DNA of 27,718 nt from Moraxellaceae bacterium UBA2477 (GCA_002342025.1 DDPD01000034.1:1-27718); one strand, 5' to 3'. Positions 6,037 to 13,966 are shown, numbered from the stretch's first letter. Program-made: numbers and translations. The notes: generated by a model not told the origin, from the sequence alone.

Positions 6037-7448
6037 TGACTTTTTGCCGTCAGCTTGACCATCAGCCTGGAATAGCCCCGCACGAAGTTGGACTGCACAC
6101 GTTCCGGCTCACCAACAACTTCGATGATATCAAAACGCTTAAGCAGTTCTTCCCAGAGAATGCGCAGTTGCAATTCGGCCAGACGGTTGCCCATGCAACG
6201 GTGAACGCCGTAACCAAAAGAAATATGGTTACGGGCCTCCTTGCGATCAATAATGAGCTGATCCGCATTTTCGAACTTGCGTTCGTCCCGATTGCCCGAG
6301 GCGTACCACATCACCACGCGATCACCCTTCTTGATGGTCTGACCACGCAGCTCCACATCCTGCGTAGCGACCCGGCGCATATTCGCCAGCGGGGTTTGCC
6401 AGCGGATGATTTCCGAGACCATATTCGGAATCAGCTCCGGGTTCGCCTTGAGTTTGGCGACTTCTTCAGGGAACTGGTTCAGAGCCAGTACACCGCCGCT
6501 CATGGAGTTGCGCGTAGTGTCATTGCCACCAACGATAAGCAGCGCCAGATTCCCGATAAACTCCATCGGACGATTGATCAAGTCCTTTGTATCTTCGTTG
6601 CTCTGCAACATACTGATCAAATCGAAACCGGGCTCTTCGCCGGCTGCACGACGTGCTTCCTTGTCGCGCCATAGCTTGGAGAAAGCCCTCGCCATGTCTG
6701 CGGCGTCGTCGAACATGCTGTCTTCATCTGTAAACTCACCGCCGGTCGCTGATGCTGCGCCGGACAATCGATCCGACCAGTCAACCAGCTTGTGACGCTC
6801 CTCATAAGGGAAATCCAGCAGCGTCGCCAGCATGCGCCCCGTCAGTTCCTTCGACACGGCCGGCACCCAGTTAAAGGGTACGCCCAGAGGCAGGCTGTCG
6901 AGCACTTCCCCGGCGCGCTCGCGGATCAGCCCTTCCATTTCCTTCAGGTTCTTGGGCGCCACCACACCCTGAACCGCCTGGCGCTGCACGTCATGCTTGG
7001 GCGGGTCCATGGCGATGAACATTTCTACCGATAGTCCTTCCGGGGGGTCACCCAAAATGATTTGCGGCTCGGACGAAAACAACTCGTGACTCTTGTCCAC
7101 GAACAGAATGTCTTCATAGCGCGTTATCGACCAGAACGGCCCGAATGGACTTTTCTTCTGGTAGTGCACCGGCGCCTCATCACGTAGCCGCTTGAAATAG
7201 GCGCGCCACTGGTCTTGACGGTACAAAAATGGGTTGCTTACGTCGATGTCTTCAAGCGCCAGTGTGTTGACATCGGGCACAGGCGTTTCGACAAAATTGA
7301 GCAGGGGGCGCTGCCTGCCGATGATCTTCTTTTTTGCCTTCATCACCATCTTCAGTGCCTGGATTTGCAAGTGCATTGGCACTACTTTGGATGTGGCATT
7401 GATCACTTTAGTCTGGACGGCATCAATTGCGCTTGATTTCGTTGACAT
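6033..7448 (-). CDS. Cytochrome P450 CYP153A, alkane/fatty-acid terminal hydroxylase
   Basis: This 471-residue class I bacterial P450 takes electrons from a 2Fe-2S ferredoxin and hydroxylates alkanes, cycloalkanes or fatty acids, mostly at the terminal carbon. The sequence closely resembles marine gammaproteobacterial CYP153A proteins as I recall them, including VETPVPDVNTLALEDIDVSN and GDPPEGLSVEMFIAMDPPKH. Key motifs are the I-helix GGNDTT (307-312), ExxR EIIR (346-349) and the heme loop FGYGVHRCMG with Cys418. I chose ATG at 7446-7448 because GGAGA lies just upstream; the frame also opens at a TTG 12 bases earlier inside that ribosome site. It lies 15 bases after the ferredoxin gene in one operon. 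The N-terminal extension is typical of CYP153A. Confidence 0.95.
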   Translation of the reverse strand: MSTKSSAIDAVQTKVINATSKVVPMHLQIQALKMVMKAKKKIIGRQRPLLNFVETPVPDVNTLALEDIDVSNPFLYRQDQWRAYFKRLRDEAPVHYQKKSPFGPFWSITRYEDILFVDKSHELFSSEPQIILGDPPEGLSVEMFIAMDPPKHDVQRQAVQGVVAPKNLKEMEGLIRERAGEVLDSLPLGVPFNWVPAVSKELTGRMLATLLDFPYEERHKLVDWSDRLSGAASATGGEFTDEDSMFDDAADMARAFSKLWRDKEARRAAGEEPGFDLISMLQSNEDTKDLINRPMEFIGNLALLIVGGNDTTRNSMSGGVLALNQFPEEVAKLKANPELIPNMVSEIIRWQTPLANMRRVATQDVELRGQTIKKGDRVVMWYASGNRDERKFENADQLIIDRKEARNHISFGYGVHRCMGNRLAELQLRILWEELLKRFDIIEVVGEPERVQSNFVRGYSRLMVKLTAKSQ

Positions 7449-7463
7449 GGCGTTCTCCAATAC

Positions 7464-7784
7464 TTACATCTGGAATTCGGGTAGATGAACGGTGAGGCCG
7501 TCCATTGCATCTGTGGTCTTGACCTGACAGCCCAGTCGCGAGGTTTTCACCCGCTCCGGGGTCATGGACAGCATCTGCTCTTCAGCGTCGCCGATCGATC
7601 CGGTCTTGCCGAACCACTCATCCGCAATGATCATGTGGCAGGTGCCGCAGGCGCACTCCCCGCCACAATCCCCGTCGACGCCTGGAATGGCGTTATCGGC
7701 GGCAATCTGCATCAACGTGGTGCCAACCTCGAATTCTGTGACATGTTCGGTGTTGTCATGCTCAATAAAGGTGATCTTGCCCAA
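7464..7784 (-). CDS. 2Fe-2S ferredoxin, P450 redox partner
   Basis: This 106-residue adrenodoxin/putidaredoxin-type ferredoxin carries cluster ligands Cys40, Cys46, Cys49 (motif DCGGECACGTC) and Cys86 (LGCQV). It passes single electrons from a flavin reductase to the CYP153A made by the next gene. The start is TTG (7782-7784), seven to eight bases after GGAGAGA; no nearby ATG fits. It is first gene of the fdx-P450-GMC operon and divergent from the AraC regulator. No ferredoxin reductase gene occurs anywhere in the window, so the reductase must come from elsewhere in the genome. Confidence 0.93.
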   Translation of the reverse strand: MGKITFIEHDNTEHVTEFEVGTTLMQIAADNAIPGVDGDCGGECACGTCHMIIADEWFGKTGSIGDAEEQMLSMTPERVKTSRLGCQVKTTDAMDGLTVHLPEFQM

Positions 7785-7835
7785 TGTCTCTCTCCTGCGA
7801 GTAACTTATGCTTGGATAGTGATTCCACGCCGGCA

Positions 7836-7870
7836 TGACAGCGAGGTCATTTCTTGACATGCGCAGGTCA
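7836..7870. promoter_or_regulatory. Direct-repeat operator between ferredoxin and AraC genes
   Basis: Two near-identical boxes lie in the divergent gap: TGACAGCGAGGTCA (7836-7849) and TGACATGCGCAGGTCA (7855-7870). Their right ends are 21 bases apart, two helical turns, as expected for an AraC-family dimer on tandem half-sites. Each box is also internally symmetric (TGAC ... GTCA). The right box overlaps the -35 of the regulator's own promoter, consistent with autoregulation, and the left box lies where an activator of the ferredoxin operon would bind. Confidence 0.6.
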
Positions 7871-7882
7871 CTTAAAGACAAT
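7854..7882 (+). promoter_or_regulatory. Promoter of the AraC regulator gene
   Basis: TTGACA at 7854-7859 and GACAAT at 7877-7882 are separated by 17 bases. The -35 overlaps the right AraC box. This argues against the in-frame TTG at 7854 as a start codon. Confidence 0.5.
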
Positions 7883-7910
7883 ATCTCCCCCTATGCAATG
7901 GGCCGCGCCA

Positions 7911-8975
7911 ATGACACAACAGGCAGATGGTTGGCAAAATCTGGCAGCCAATATTCCGTCGAACTATTCGCGGCTTATCGCCCGTGAGCTGGACATGACG
8001 ACTAGGCAATTGCCCGTTTTACTGCGAGGCACCGGCCTTGACGTCGTGCAGTTCCTGAGCGAGGACAGCATGATCACGCCGGCTCAACAGGTACGGATTC
8101 TGAGCAACGCGCTATTGCTGTCAGGCCAGCCGGCATTCGGATTGCGGCTGGGCAAGCGACTGACCCCGGCAACCCACGGTGCGATGGGCTTTGCCGCTTC
8201 CAGCAGCCCGGACCTGCTCAGCGCACTACGGGCGATACAAACCTTCCTGCCCACCCGCGCCAGCGTTATCCAGTTGCATTTACGGCAGGTTGAAGAGCAC
8301 CTGGAATGCAGGCTGGATTTCCAGGTACCGCTAGACGCCGACCTCCAGCGCTGCCTGGCTGACACGATGATCAAGGTACTGCTCGAATTCGGCGAATTCA
8401 TTGTCGGCCGCCCTCTGTATGAGGCTGAAATTTGCTTTACCTATCCGGCGCCAGAATACCACGCGATCTATTCCGAGTATTTGTCCGGGCGGATTCGCTT
8501 TGGTTGTAATCAGTTGACGCTTAAACTGCCGATGACGTTGTGCCAGGAACCGAACGCCTCCGCCAATCATGAAAACTATCGTCTGGCCCTGCAGCAGTGC
8601 GAAGCCATGCTTGCGCAACTTCAAACCCAGAAACCGAGCTACCAGACCCAGCTCAAGAAGATGATGTTGTCCCGCCCCCCCGGCACGCTCAGTGAAGAAG
8701 AAGCTGCGGCCTCCCTGTTCATGAACAAACGCACCCTAGCCCGCAAGCTGAAACAGGAGCACAGCAGTTTTCGTCAAATTCGTGACGACATCCTGTCCCA
8801 GCAGGCGGCGAGCTACCTGTGCGACAGCAAACTGTCAATCGAGGCCATCGCCGCATTAATGAACTATCACGACAGCGCCAATTTCAGGCGTGCCTTCAAA
8901 CGCTGGTTCGGCCATCCGCCCGAGCAGTACAGGCAGCGCTTCAGTTTACGAGACACCCTGCCATCTAGCCCCTGA
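7911..8975 (+). CDS. AraC-family regulator of the P450 operon
   Basis: This protein of about 354 residues has the OruR/ArgR-like layout. The N-terminal 'Arabinose_bd' type domain (PF12625-like) contains SGQPAFGLRLGKRLTPATHGAMG in parts, and the C-terminal AraC DNA-binding domain contains RTLARKLKQEHSSFRQIRDD and the second helix-turn-helix SIEAIAALMNYHDSANFRRA followed by FKRWFG. Three starts are possible: TTG 7854 lies in the promoter, ATG 7893 leaves almost no leader, so ATG 7911 is preferred but not certain. AraC genes of this kind sit beside fdx-CYP153-alkJ2 in Alcanivorax. It probably senses an alkane or oxidation product and activates the divergent operon. Confidence 0.88.
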   Translation: MTQQADGWQNLAANIPSNYSRLIARELDMTTRQLPVLLRGTGLDVVQFLSEDSMITPAQQVRILSNALLLSGQPAFGLRLGKRLTPATHGAMGFAASSSPDLLSALRAIQTFLPTRASVIQLHLRQVEEHLECRLDFQVPLDADLQRCLADTMIKVLLEFGEFIVGRPLYEAEICFTYPAPEYHAIYSEYLSGRIRFGCNQLTLKLPMTLCQEPNASANHENYRLALQQCEAMLAQLQTQKPSYQTQLKKMMLSRPPGTLSEEEAAASLFMNKRTLARKLKQEHSSFRQIRDDILSQQAASYLCDSKLSIEAIAALMNYHDSANFRRAFKRWFGHPPEQYRQRFSLRDTLPSSP

Positions 8976-9016
8976 GAATGCTCTGAGCCCCCCGCAGCCT
9001 GTCCGGTAGAAACACT

Positions 9017-9075
9017 TTGCCATCTGACATGCTTTGAATTATTATTTGGCCAACCAACCAAGTGCGCTTGGTTGG
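9017..9075 (+). promoter_or_regulatory. Promoter and compound operator of the Baeyer-Villiger operon
   Basis: TTGCCA (9017-9022), a 17-base spacer and TATTAT (9040-9045) make a good sigma-70 promoter. Immediately after the -10 is the shared 16-mer, here TTGGCCAACCAACCAA (9046-9061). It overlaps a longer perfect inverted repeat, CCAACCAAG-TGCG-CTTGGTTGG (9054-9075). A repressor would sit over the transcription start. The alpha/beta hydrolase ATG follows at 9100. Confidence 0.75.
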
Positions 9076-9099
9076 GCTCAAAACACAATAGAGGCCCCC

Positions 9100-10083
9100 A
9101 TGACACCCAGTTACGCCCTATCCACAAGCTCGCCAGAGCAAAAGGATTGGTCGACTTCGCCATCGACATCGAGACTTTTTGTCGGCGCCAAAGGTCTGTC
9201 ACTCCGAGCCAGCCAATACGGCGACTTCACTAGCCCCATCGTGCTACTGCTTCACGGTGGAGGTCAGACGCGTCATGCCTGGGCCGATACGGCTCGCACT
9301 CTCGCCGGAGCGGCCTACTGTGCCATCACTCTGGATGCGCGCGGGCACGGCGAAAGCGATTGGTGTGCACAAGGTGACTACAGCACCGAAAGCCTGGTCG
9401 CAGACCTCAACGCTGTGATTCACTCACTACCGACTGCGCCAATCATTGTCGGCGCTTCCATGGGAGGCCTTACCAGCATGCTGGCGCTTGGCGAAAATGC
9501 CTCGCTGCCTTGTTCCGCGCTGGTACTGGTCGACGTGGCACCGCGACTTGAGCAACAAGGTGTGCGCCGCATCATCGAATTCATGCGCCGCCATCAGGAC
9601 GGATTCGACAGCCTTGAACAGGTGCGCGATGCCATCGCCGCCTACAACCCGCACCGTCCTCCCCCGAGCGACCTGTCAGGGTTGCGCAAGAATTTACGCC
9701 AGAGGGATGACGGCCGCCTTTACTGGCACTGGGATCCTGCCTTTCTGGACCACGCCCGCCTGCCTACGGCAACCAACAGCGGCATGTTCGAACAAGTCAG
9801 GGTGGAACGTGCCGCCCGCAAGCTGTCCATACCTCTACTACTTATTCGAGGATACCAGAGCGACGTGCTCAGTGATGAAGGGGCACGCGAACTGCTCGAC
9901 CTGGTTCCCCATGCGCACTATGTCGTGCTAAATCATGCTGGCCATATGGTAGCCGGGGACAGGAACACAGTCTTCACCGAGGCAGTGCTGGACTTTCTGC
10001 AAGGGTCTAACGCCACGCTTAGCCGCCAAGCCTCATCGACAACTTTCGACCATGGAGTATTACATGAAACACCAACATCTTGA
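9100..10083 (+). CDS. Alpha/beta hydrolase (ester or lactone hydrolase)
   Basis: This 327-residue alpha/beta-hydrolase has a visible triad: Ser120 in VGASMGG, Asp255 in GYQSDVLSDE and His282 in NHAGHM. The oxyanion loop is LLHGGGQ (50-56) and the strand LDARGHGESD follows. Start ATG 9100 is preferred, since the upstream TTG at 9034 lies inside the promoter; GAGG lies about eight bases upstream. The gene overlaps the Baeyer-Villiger monooxygenase start by 20 bases. This pairing suggests that it cleaves the ester or lactone made by that enzyme. No signal peptide is seen, so it acts in the cytosol. A haloalkane dehalogenase or epoxide hydrolase is less likely, because the nucleophile is Ser. Confidence 0.88.
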   Translation: MTPSYALSTSSPEQKDWSTSPSTSRLFVGAKGLSLRASQYGDFTSPIVLLLHGGGQTRHAWADTARTLAGAAYCAITLDARGHGESDWCAQGDYSTESLVADLNAVIHSLPTAPIIVGASMGGLTSMLALGENASLPCSALVLVDVAPRLEQQGVRRIIEFMRRHQDGFDSLEQVRDAIAAYNPHRPPPSDLSGLRKNLRQRDDGRLYWHWDPAFLDHARLPTATNSGMFEQVRVERAARKLSIPLLLIRGYQSDVLSDEGARELLDLVPHAHYVVLNHAGHMVAGDRNTVFTEAVLDFLQGSNATLSRQASSTTFDHGVLHETPTS

Positions 10084-11566
10084 TGTACTGATCATCGGCG
10101 CCGGACTGTCCGGAATCGGTGCAGCCTGCCACTTTCAGAAGAAGTGCCCGAACGTGCGTTTCGGCATTATCGAGCGGCGCGAAAGAATCGGCGGAACCTG
10201 GGACCTGTTTCGCTATCCAGGCATTCGATCAGACTCCGATATGTTCACGCTCGGCTACAATTTTCGCCCCTGGACGCAAACAAAAATGCTTGCCGACGGC
10301 CCGTCCATTCGAACCTATATTGAAGACACCGCACGCGACCATGACGTCAAACGACACATTCATTTCGGCTTGAAAGTCATTTCAGAGGAGTGGGATAGCA
10401 AGAAGTGTCACTGGACTGTCACAGCCCTGAATGAAAAAACAGGCAAGGAAGAAACCTTCAGTGCCGGCTTCGTCTTCAACTGTACCGGATACTACAAATA
10501 CGACGCGGGCTATACGCCGGAAATACCAGGTTTGAGCAAATTCAAGGGTGATGTCATCCACCCACAACAATGGCCCGAGAACTATGACTACAGCGGCAAG
10601 CGTGTAGTCATTATGGGTAGTGGAGCAACAGCAGTGACGTTGGTGCCGGCCATGACAGACAAGGCCGCCCACGTAGTGATGCTGCAACGTTCACCGACCT
10701 ACGTTGCAAGCGTCCCCGAAGTGGATCTGATCTCCAAGAACTTGCGCCGTTTTCTGCCGGAAATGACTGTCTACCGAATGGCCCGCACACGTAACATCTT
10801 GCTTCAACGCGCTGTTTACCGGCTGTCTCTCAGCAATCCGAAAGCAATACGCAGACTGCTACTGGCCGCAACGCGCAGGCAGCTAGGTCCAAAGGTTGAC
10901 ATGCGCCACTTCCAGCCAAGTTACAACCCCTGGGAAGAGCGGATGTGTGCGGTACCCAAAGGAGACCTCTTCAAGGTTATCCGGGAAGGTAAAGCATCCG
11001 TCGTCACGGACCATATCGACACGCTTACGGAAACCGGCATTCAACTCAAGTCCGGCAATCACCTGGACGCGGATGTACTGATCACCGCGACCGGCCTCAA
11101 CCTTCAGCTTTTGGGTGGTGCTACGCTGCGCGTCGATGGCCGCGAAGTTAAAGTATCAGACAAATTGCTGTACAAGGGACTGATGCTGGAAGGTGTGCCA
11201 AACATGGCGCTGATATTCGGCTATACCAATGCCTCCTGGACCCTGAAAGCCGATATTGCCTGCGAATTTGTCTGCCGCTTGCTCAACCATATGCACGACA
11301 TTGGCGCCACCCGAGTCACTCCCATCGATGAGCAAGGTTGCGTTACCGGTAACAACTTCCTCAATCTGCGCTCCGGCTATGTTCAACGAGCCAATGACAG
11401 CCTGCCGCGTCAGGGAAGCAAGGTGCCCTGGCAGAATCTGGATGATTACCTGAGGGATCTTCCCGCTATGCGATATGGCAATCTCGAAGATGGTTATCTG
11501 AATTTCGAAGGCAATAAACTCAGGAAGAAAAAGCAGGGAATACTCGGATCTCTGCTCGGCGCCTAA
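10064..11566 (+). CDS. Baeyer-Villiger-type flavin monooxygenase
   Basis: This 500-residue NAD(P)H- and FAD-dependent monooxygenase would insert oxygen beside a ketone. The first Rossmann motif is IIGAGLSGIGAA (10-21), followed by GGTWDLFRYPGIRSDSDM. The Baeyer-Villiger fingerprint FKGDVIHPQQWP (160-171) fits FxGxxxHxxxW(P/D), and the NADPH motif is MGSGATA (184-190). ATG 10064 is chosen for GGAG seven bases upstream; it overlaps the hydrolase gene. Length and motifs match type I enzymes of the ethionamide-activating/acetone-type group. The neighbours SDR and hydrolase make an alcohol-ketone-ester-acid sequence. The substrate could be a cyclic or a subterminal chain ketone; the sequence does not decide. 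Confidence 0.9.
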   Translation: MKHQHLDVLIIGAGLSGIGAACHFQKKCPNVRFGIIERRERIGGTWDLFRYPGIRSDSDMFTLGYNFRPWTQTKMLADGPSIRTYIEDTARDHDVKRHIHFGLKVISEEWDSKKCHWTVTALNEKTGKEETFSAGFVFNCTGYYKYDAGYTPEIPGLSKFKGDVIHPQQWPENYDYSGKRVVIMGSGATAVTLVPAMTDKAAHVVMLQRSPTYVASVPEVDLISKNLRRFLPEMTVYRMARTRNILLQRAVYRLSLSNPKAIRRLLLAATRRQLGPKVDMRHFQPSYNPWEERMCAVPKGDLFKVIREGKASVVTDHIDTLTETGIQLKSGNHLDADVLITATGLNLQLLGGATLRVDGREVKVSDKLLYKGLMLEGVPNMALIFGYTNASWTLKADIACEFVCRLLNHMHDIGATRVTPIDEQGCVTGNNFLNLRSGYVQRANDSLPRQGSKVPWQNLDDYLRDLPAMRYGNLEDGYLNFEGNKLRKKKQGILGSLLGA

Positions 11567-11593
11567 ACAATAACCTTAACAAGAGGGAATACT

Positions 11594-12451
11594 ATGAAAA
11601 ATTTTTCTGGAAAAGTCGCCGCCATCACAGGGGCCGGCTCGGGTATCGGTCAGGCCACCGCGATTGCCCTGGCGGAAAAGGGCTGTCACTTGTCACTTTC
11701 CGATGTTAACGACAAAGGCTTGGAGCAAACTCTGGAGAAGCTCCGATCCTATCCAGTGAAGGTAACAGCGCATCATGTTGATGTGGGTGATCGTGCTGCG
11801 GTTTATCAGTACGCCGAGGACAGTGTCAAAGAGCACGGCAAGGTGAACCTGATCATCAACAATGCTGGTGTTGGTCTGGGGGAAACGGTAGAGGCCATGA
11901 GCTATGAAAACTTTGAATGGCTCATGAATATCAACTTCTGGGGTGTGGTGTATGGCACCAAGGCTTTTCTTCCGCACCTGAAGCAGTCCGGCGACGGCCA
12001 TGTTGTCAACATCTCCAGCATATTCGGCATCATCGGCGTACCAACCCAGGCTGCCTACAATGCGGCCAAGTTTGCAGTCAAAGGCTTCACCGAATCGTTG
12101 CGCGAAGAGCTTAATATCGAGGGCGGATGTGTAAGCGCCACCTGTGTCCATCCCGGCGGTGTCAAGACCAACATTGCCCGTAACAGCCGCATGGGTGAGA
12201 TGGGAAGCATGAGTATTGGTGGCCAGGATGAAGTTGCCGACCTGTTTGATCACATTGCGATGTCCACCCCCGAACAGGCAGCAAATGCGATCCTCCGGGG
12301 AGTGCAAAAGAATCAAAGGCGTGTGTTGATTGGCGCTGACGCGGTGCTGATGGACGCCACCCAGCGGCTCATGCCAACCGCATATCAGCGGGTTCTGGAA
12401 ACCCTTTTCCGGATGAACAGAGGTCGCGGCGCAAAAGCGACCACTGTTTAA
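11594..12451 (+). CDS. Short-chain dehydrogenase/reductase
   Basis: This 285-residue classical SDR has the cofactor motif TGAGSGIG (12-19), Asp37 after the second strand (SDV, favouring NAD), NNAG (89-92) and the catalytic Ser142 with Tyr155-x3-Lys159 (YNAAK). A C-terminal extension past residue 250 is typical of the SDR partners of flavin monooxygenases. It starts at ATG 11594 with GAGGG upstream, 27 bases after the monooxygenase stop. The probable role is oxidising a secondary alcohol to the ketone that feeds the Baeyer-Villiger enzyme, or handling the released alcohol. Cytosolic. Confidence 0.9.
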   Translation: MKNFSGKVAAITGAGSGIGQATAIALAEKGCHLSLSDVNDKGLEQTLEKLRSYPVKVTAHHVDVGDRAAVYQYAEDSVKEHGKVNLIINNAGVGLGETVEAMSYENFEWLMNINFWGVVYGTKAFLPHLKQSGDGHVVNISSIFGIIGVPTQAAYNAAKFAVKGFTESLREELNIEGGCVSATCVHPGGVKTNIARNSRMGEMGSMSIGGQDEVADLFDHIAMSTPEQAANAILRGVQKNQRRVLIGADAVLMDATQRLMPTAYQRVLETLFRMNRGRGAKATTV

Positions 12452-12486
12452 CTTTTCATTTCGTTTATAAACTACGGAGTCTCGCA

Positions 12487-13365
12487 ATGACAACAGTCGC
12501 GAAAACCAGCAACAGCCTCAACGGTGCCTCGGTGGGCATCCCGCCGCGTCACATTGATTTTAATTTCCCACAAAACATCCCGAAGTACTTTTATGCCGGG
12601 AATGCCACGGCAACCACGTTCTTCGCCATGCTGTCAGGGTTTTTCCCGCCGGGCGAACGTTACTTTATGGATTCGGTGCGCCACTTCCGAGATCGGGTTA
12701 CCGACAAGGAACAGCGTGCTGCCATTTCCGGATTTATGGGTCAGGAAGCCATCCACGGGCGCGAACATGAACGCCTGAACGAACTGCTTGCCGAGCGCGG
12801 CTTCGACATGCGCACACCCGAGCGGTTCGTTAAAATTGGTCTGAAAGCTCTGGAAATGCTTCCTCCGAGCACCAAACTCGCAGCCACCACCTTCATGGAG
12901 CACTTTACCGCCCTGCTGGCAGAGCAGCTGCTTGAGGATAAGGACTTTCAGCGTCTGGCCGACCCTGAAATGATCAAGATATGGCAATGGCATGCGCTGG
13001 AAGAACTCGAGCACAAGTCTGTCGCCTACGATGTCTATGAACTGGTCGGGAACCGGCACAGTGAACGGGTCGCGGCCACTGCGGCCTCACTTGTCGTGCT
13101 GCTGCCGATGCTCGGTGTCACCTGGGCATGGATGCTGGCCCGCGATGGCAAGCTCGGCAGCATCAAAGACAATGCCAAAGGCCTGAACATGCTGTTTGGC
13201 CGCAACGGGTTTGTCTCGAAGATCCTGCCGCGGCTGCCGGAGTTCACCCAGCGGCACTATCACCCTGGCGATCACGACACCCGTCAGCTGGAGCAGACAT
13301 GGCGTGAGCGGCTTTTTGCCGAAGGCGGTGATTTGTTTGACGTTTACAAGAACCGGGTAGCCTGA
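12487..13365 (+). CDS. PF10118 'predicted metal-dependent hydrolase' (third paralogue)
   Basis: This 292-residue paralogue of the proteins at 3177-4043 and 21496-22365 is more distant than those two are from each other, with a longer N-terminus. The putative metal ligands are kept: Glu57 (PPGERYF), Glu87 and His90 (QEAIH), Glu138 (MEHF) and Glu173 and His176 (EELEH). Spacing fits a diiron helix bundle. A hydrophobic stretch around 192-210 (TAASLVVLLPMLGVTWAWML) may be membrane-associated. The ATG has GGAG eight bases upstream. It sits in the Baeyer-Villiger operon, so the family seems needed both in that pathway and in the duplicated modules. The reaction is not known. Confidence 0.8.
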   Translation: MTTVAKTSNSLNGASVGIPPRHIDFNFPQNIPKYFYAGNATATTFFAMLSGFFPPGERYFMDSVRHFRDRVTDKEQRAAISGFMGQEAIHGREHERLNELLAERGFDMRTPERFVKIGLKALEMLPPSTKLAATTFMEHFTALLAEQLLEDKDFQRLADPEMIKIWQWHALEELEHKSVAYDVYELVGNRHSERVAATAASLVVLLPMLGVTWAWMLARDGKLGSIKDNAKGLNMLFGRNGFVSKILPRLPEFTQRHYHPGDHDTRQLEQTWRERLFAEGGDLFDVYKNRVA

Positions 13366-13383
13366 CTTGTAATGCAAACCCCG

Positions 13384-13428
13384 GGCTTTGCCACATTCAT
13401 CCTGTATATTGATGTTTCTGGCAAAGCC
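13384..13428 (+). other. Long-stem hairpin inside the Baeyer-Villiger operon
   Basis: GGCTTTGCCA (13384-13393) and TGGCAAAGCC (13419-13428) form a perfect 10-bp stem around a 25-base AT-rich loop. It lies in the 129-base gap between the PF10118 and thioesterase genes. It has no U-tail and may be an mRNA processing or stabilising element. Confidence 0.45.
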
Positions 13429-13494
13429 GCGGTATCGCCAGTACTGATACGCTGCTGGAGAGCCATATTGTTCTCGACCATCAAGGAGTAACGC

Positions 13495-13908
13495 ATGACC
13501 GAATCGCTCGTTGACTCGCTTATCCAGATGTTTCCCAATGTCCCTTTTCAGAAGCTGCTTGGCATCGAGATCGTCGAGGTTGTCACCGACCGGGCCGTTG
13601 TTTGCCTGCCATACCGTGATGATCTGGCTGGTGGCGGCAACGCCTTCCACGGCGGCGCCATCAGCAGCCTGCTGGATCTGACCGGCGCCCTGGCGGCTTG
13701 GTCCGGCCATGATCCGAAAAACGGCATGAAGGCAGCCACCGTCTCCATGACCGTGAATTATCTTGCTGCGGCGCTGGGCAAGGACATCATCGCTACCGCG
13801 AATGCGGTAAAACGCGGACGAGAGTTGATTTTCTCAGAGGTCTCGCTCCGGGAGAAAGACTCCGGCAAGCTGATCGCCAACGGCTCAATGATCTACCGCA
13901 TTGCCTGA
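13495..13908 (+). CDS. PaaI-family hotdog thioesterase
   Basis: This 137-residue hotdog thioesterase has the motif NAFHGGAISSLLDLTGALA (about 49-67), with His52-Gly-Gly and Asp61 in the expected catalytic positions. The start ATG follows AAGGAG. It is the last gene of the plus-strand operon and a strong terminator follows. It is related to, but clearly distinct from, the two thioesterase types of the duplicated modules. It probably hydrolyses an acyl-CoA intermediate and frees CoA; the chain type is unknown. Confidence 0.88.
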   Translation: MTESLVDSLIQMFPNVPFQKLLGIEIVEVVTDRAVVCLPYRDDLAGGGNAFHGGAISSLLDLTGALAAWSGHDPKNGMKAATVSMTVNYLAAALGKDIIATANAVKRGRELIFSEVSLREKDSGKLIANGSMIYRIA

Positions 13909-13931
13909 CCGGAACACGGAACAAAGATGAG

Positions 13932-13963
13932 GGTGCCGGCAGCACACACGTGCTGCCGGCACC
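13932..13963. terminator. Bidirectional hairpin terminator between convergent operons
   Basis: GGTGCCGGCAGCAC (13932-13945), loop ACAC, and GTGCTGCCGGCACC (13950-13963) form a perfect 14-bp GC-rich stem. It sits 23 bases after the thioesterase stop and 3 bases after the GMC stop on the other strand. Only a short T-containing tail follows (TTCTC), but position and stability suit a two-way terminator. Confidence 0.8.
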
Positions 13964-13966
13964 TTC

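Noticed and set aside
7854..7910. TTG at 7854 as start of the AraC protein
   Set aside because: TTG here is the first part of TTGACA, a likely -35 with a -10 17 bases on, so translation should start further downstream.
9034..9099. TTG at 9034 as start of the alpha/beta hydrolase
   Set aside because: It lies between the -35 and -10 of the promoter and upstream of the operator; ATG 9100 fits the family better.
11693..12493. Minus-strand open frame of 266 codons
   Set aside because: It is antisense to the SDR gene, which has all its catalytic motifs in the other strand.
13087..13710. Minus-strand open frame of 207 codons
   Set aside because: It spans parts of two well-supported plus-strand genes and the gap between them; no motif supports it.
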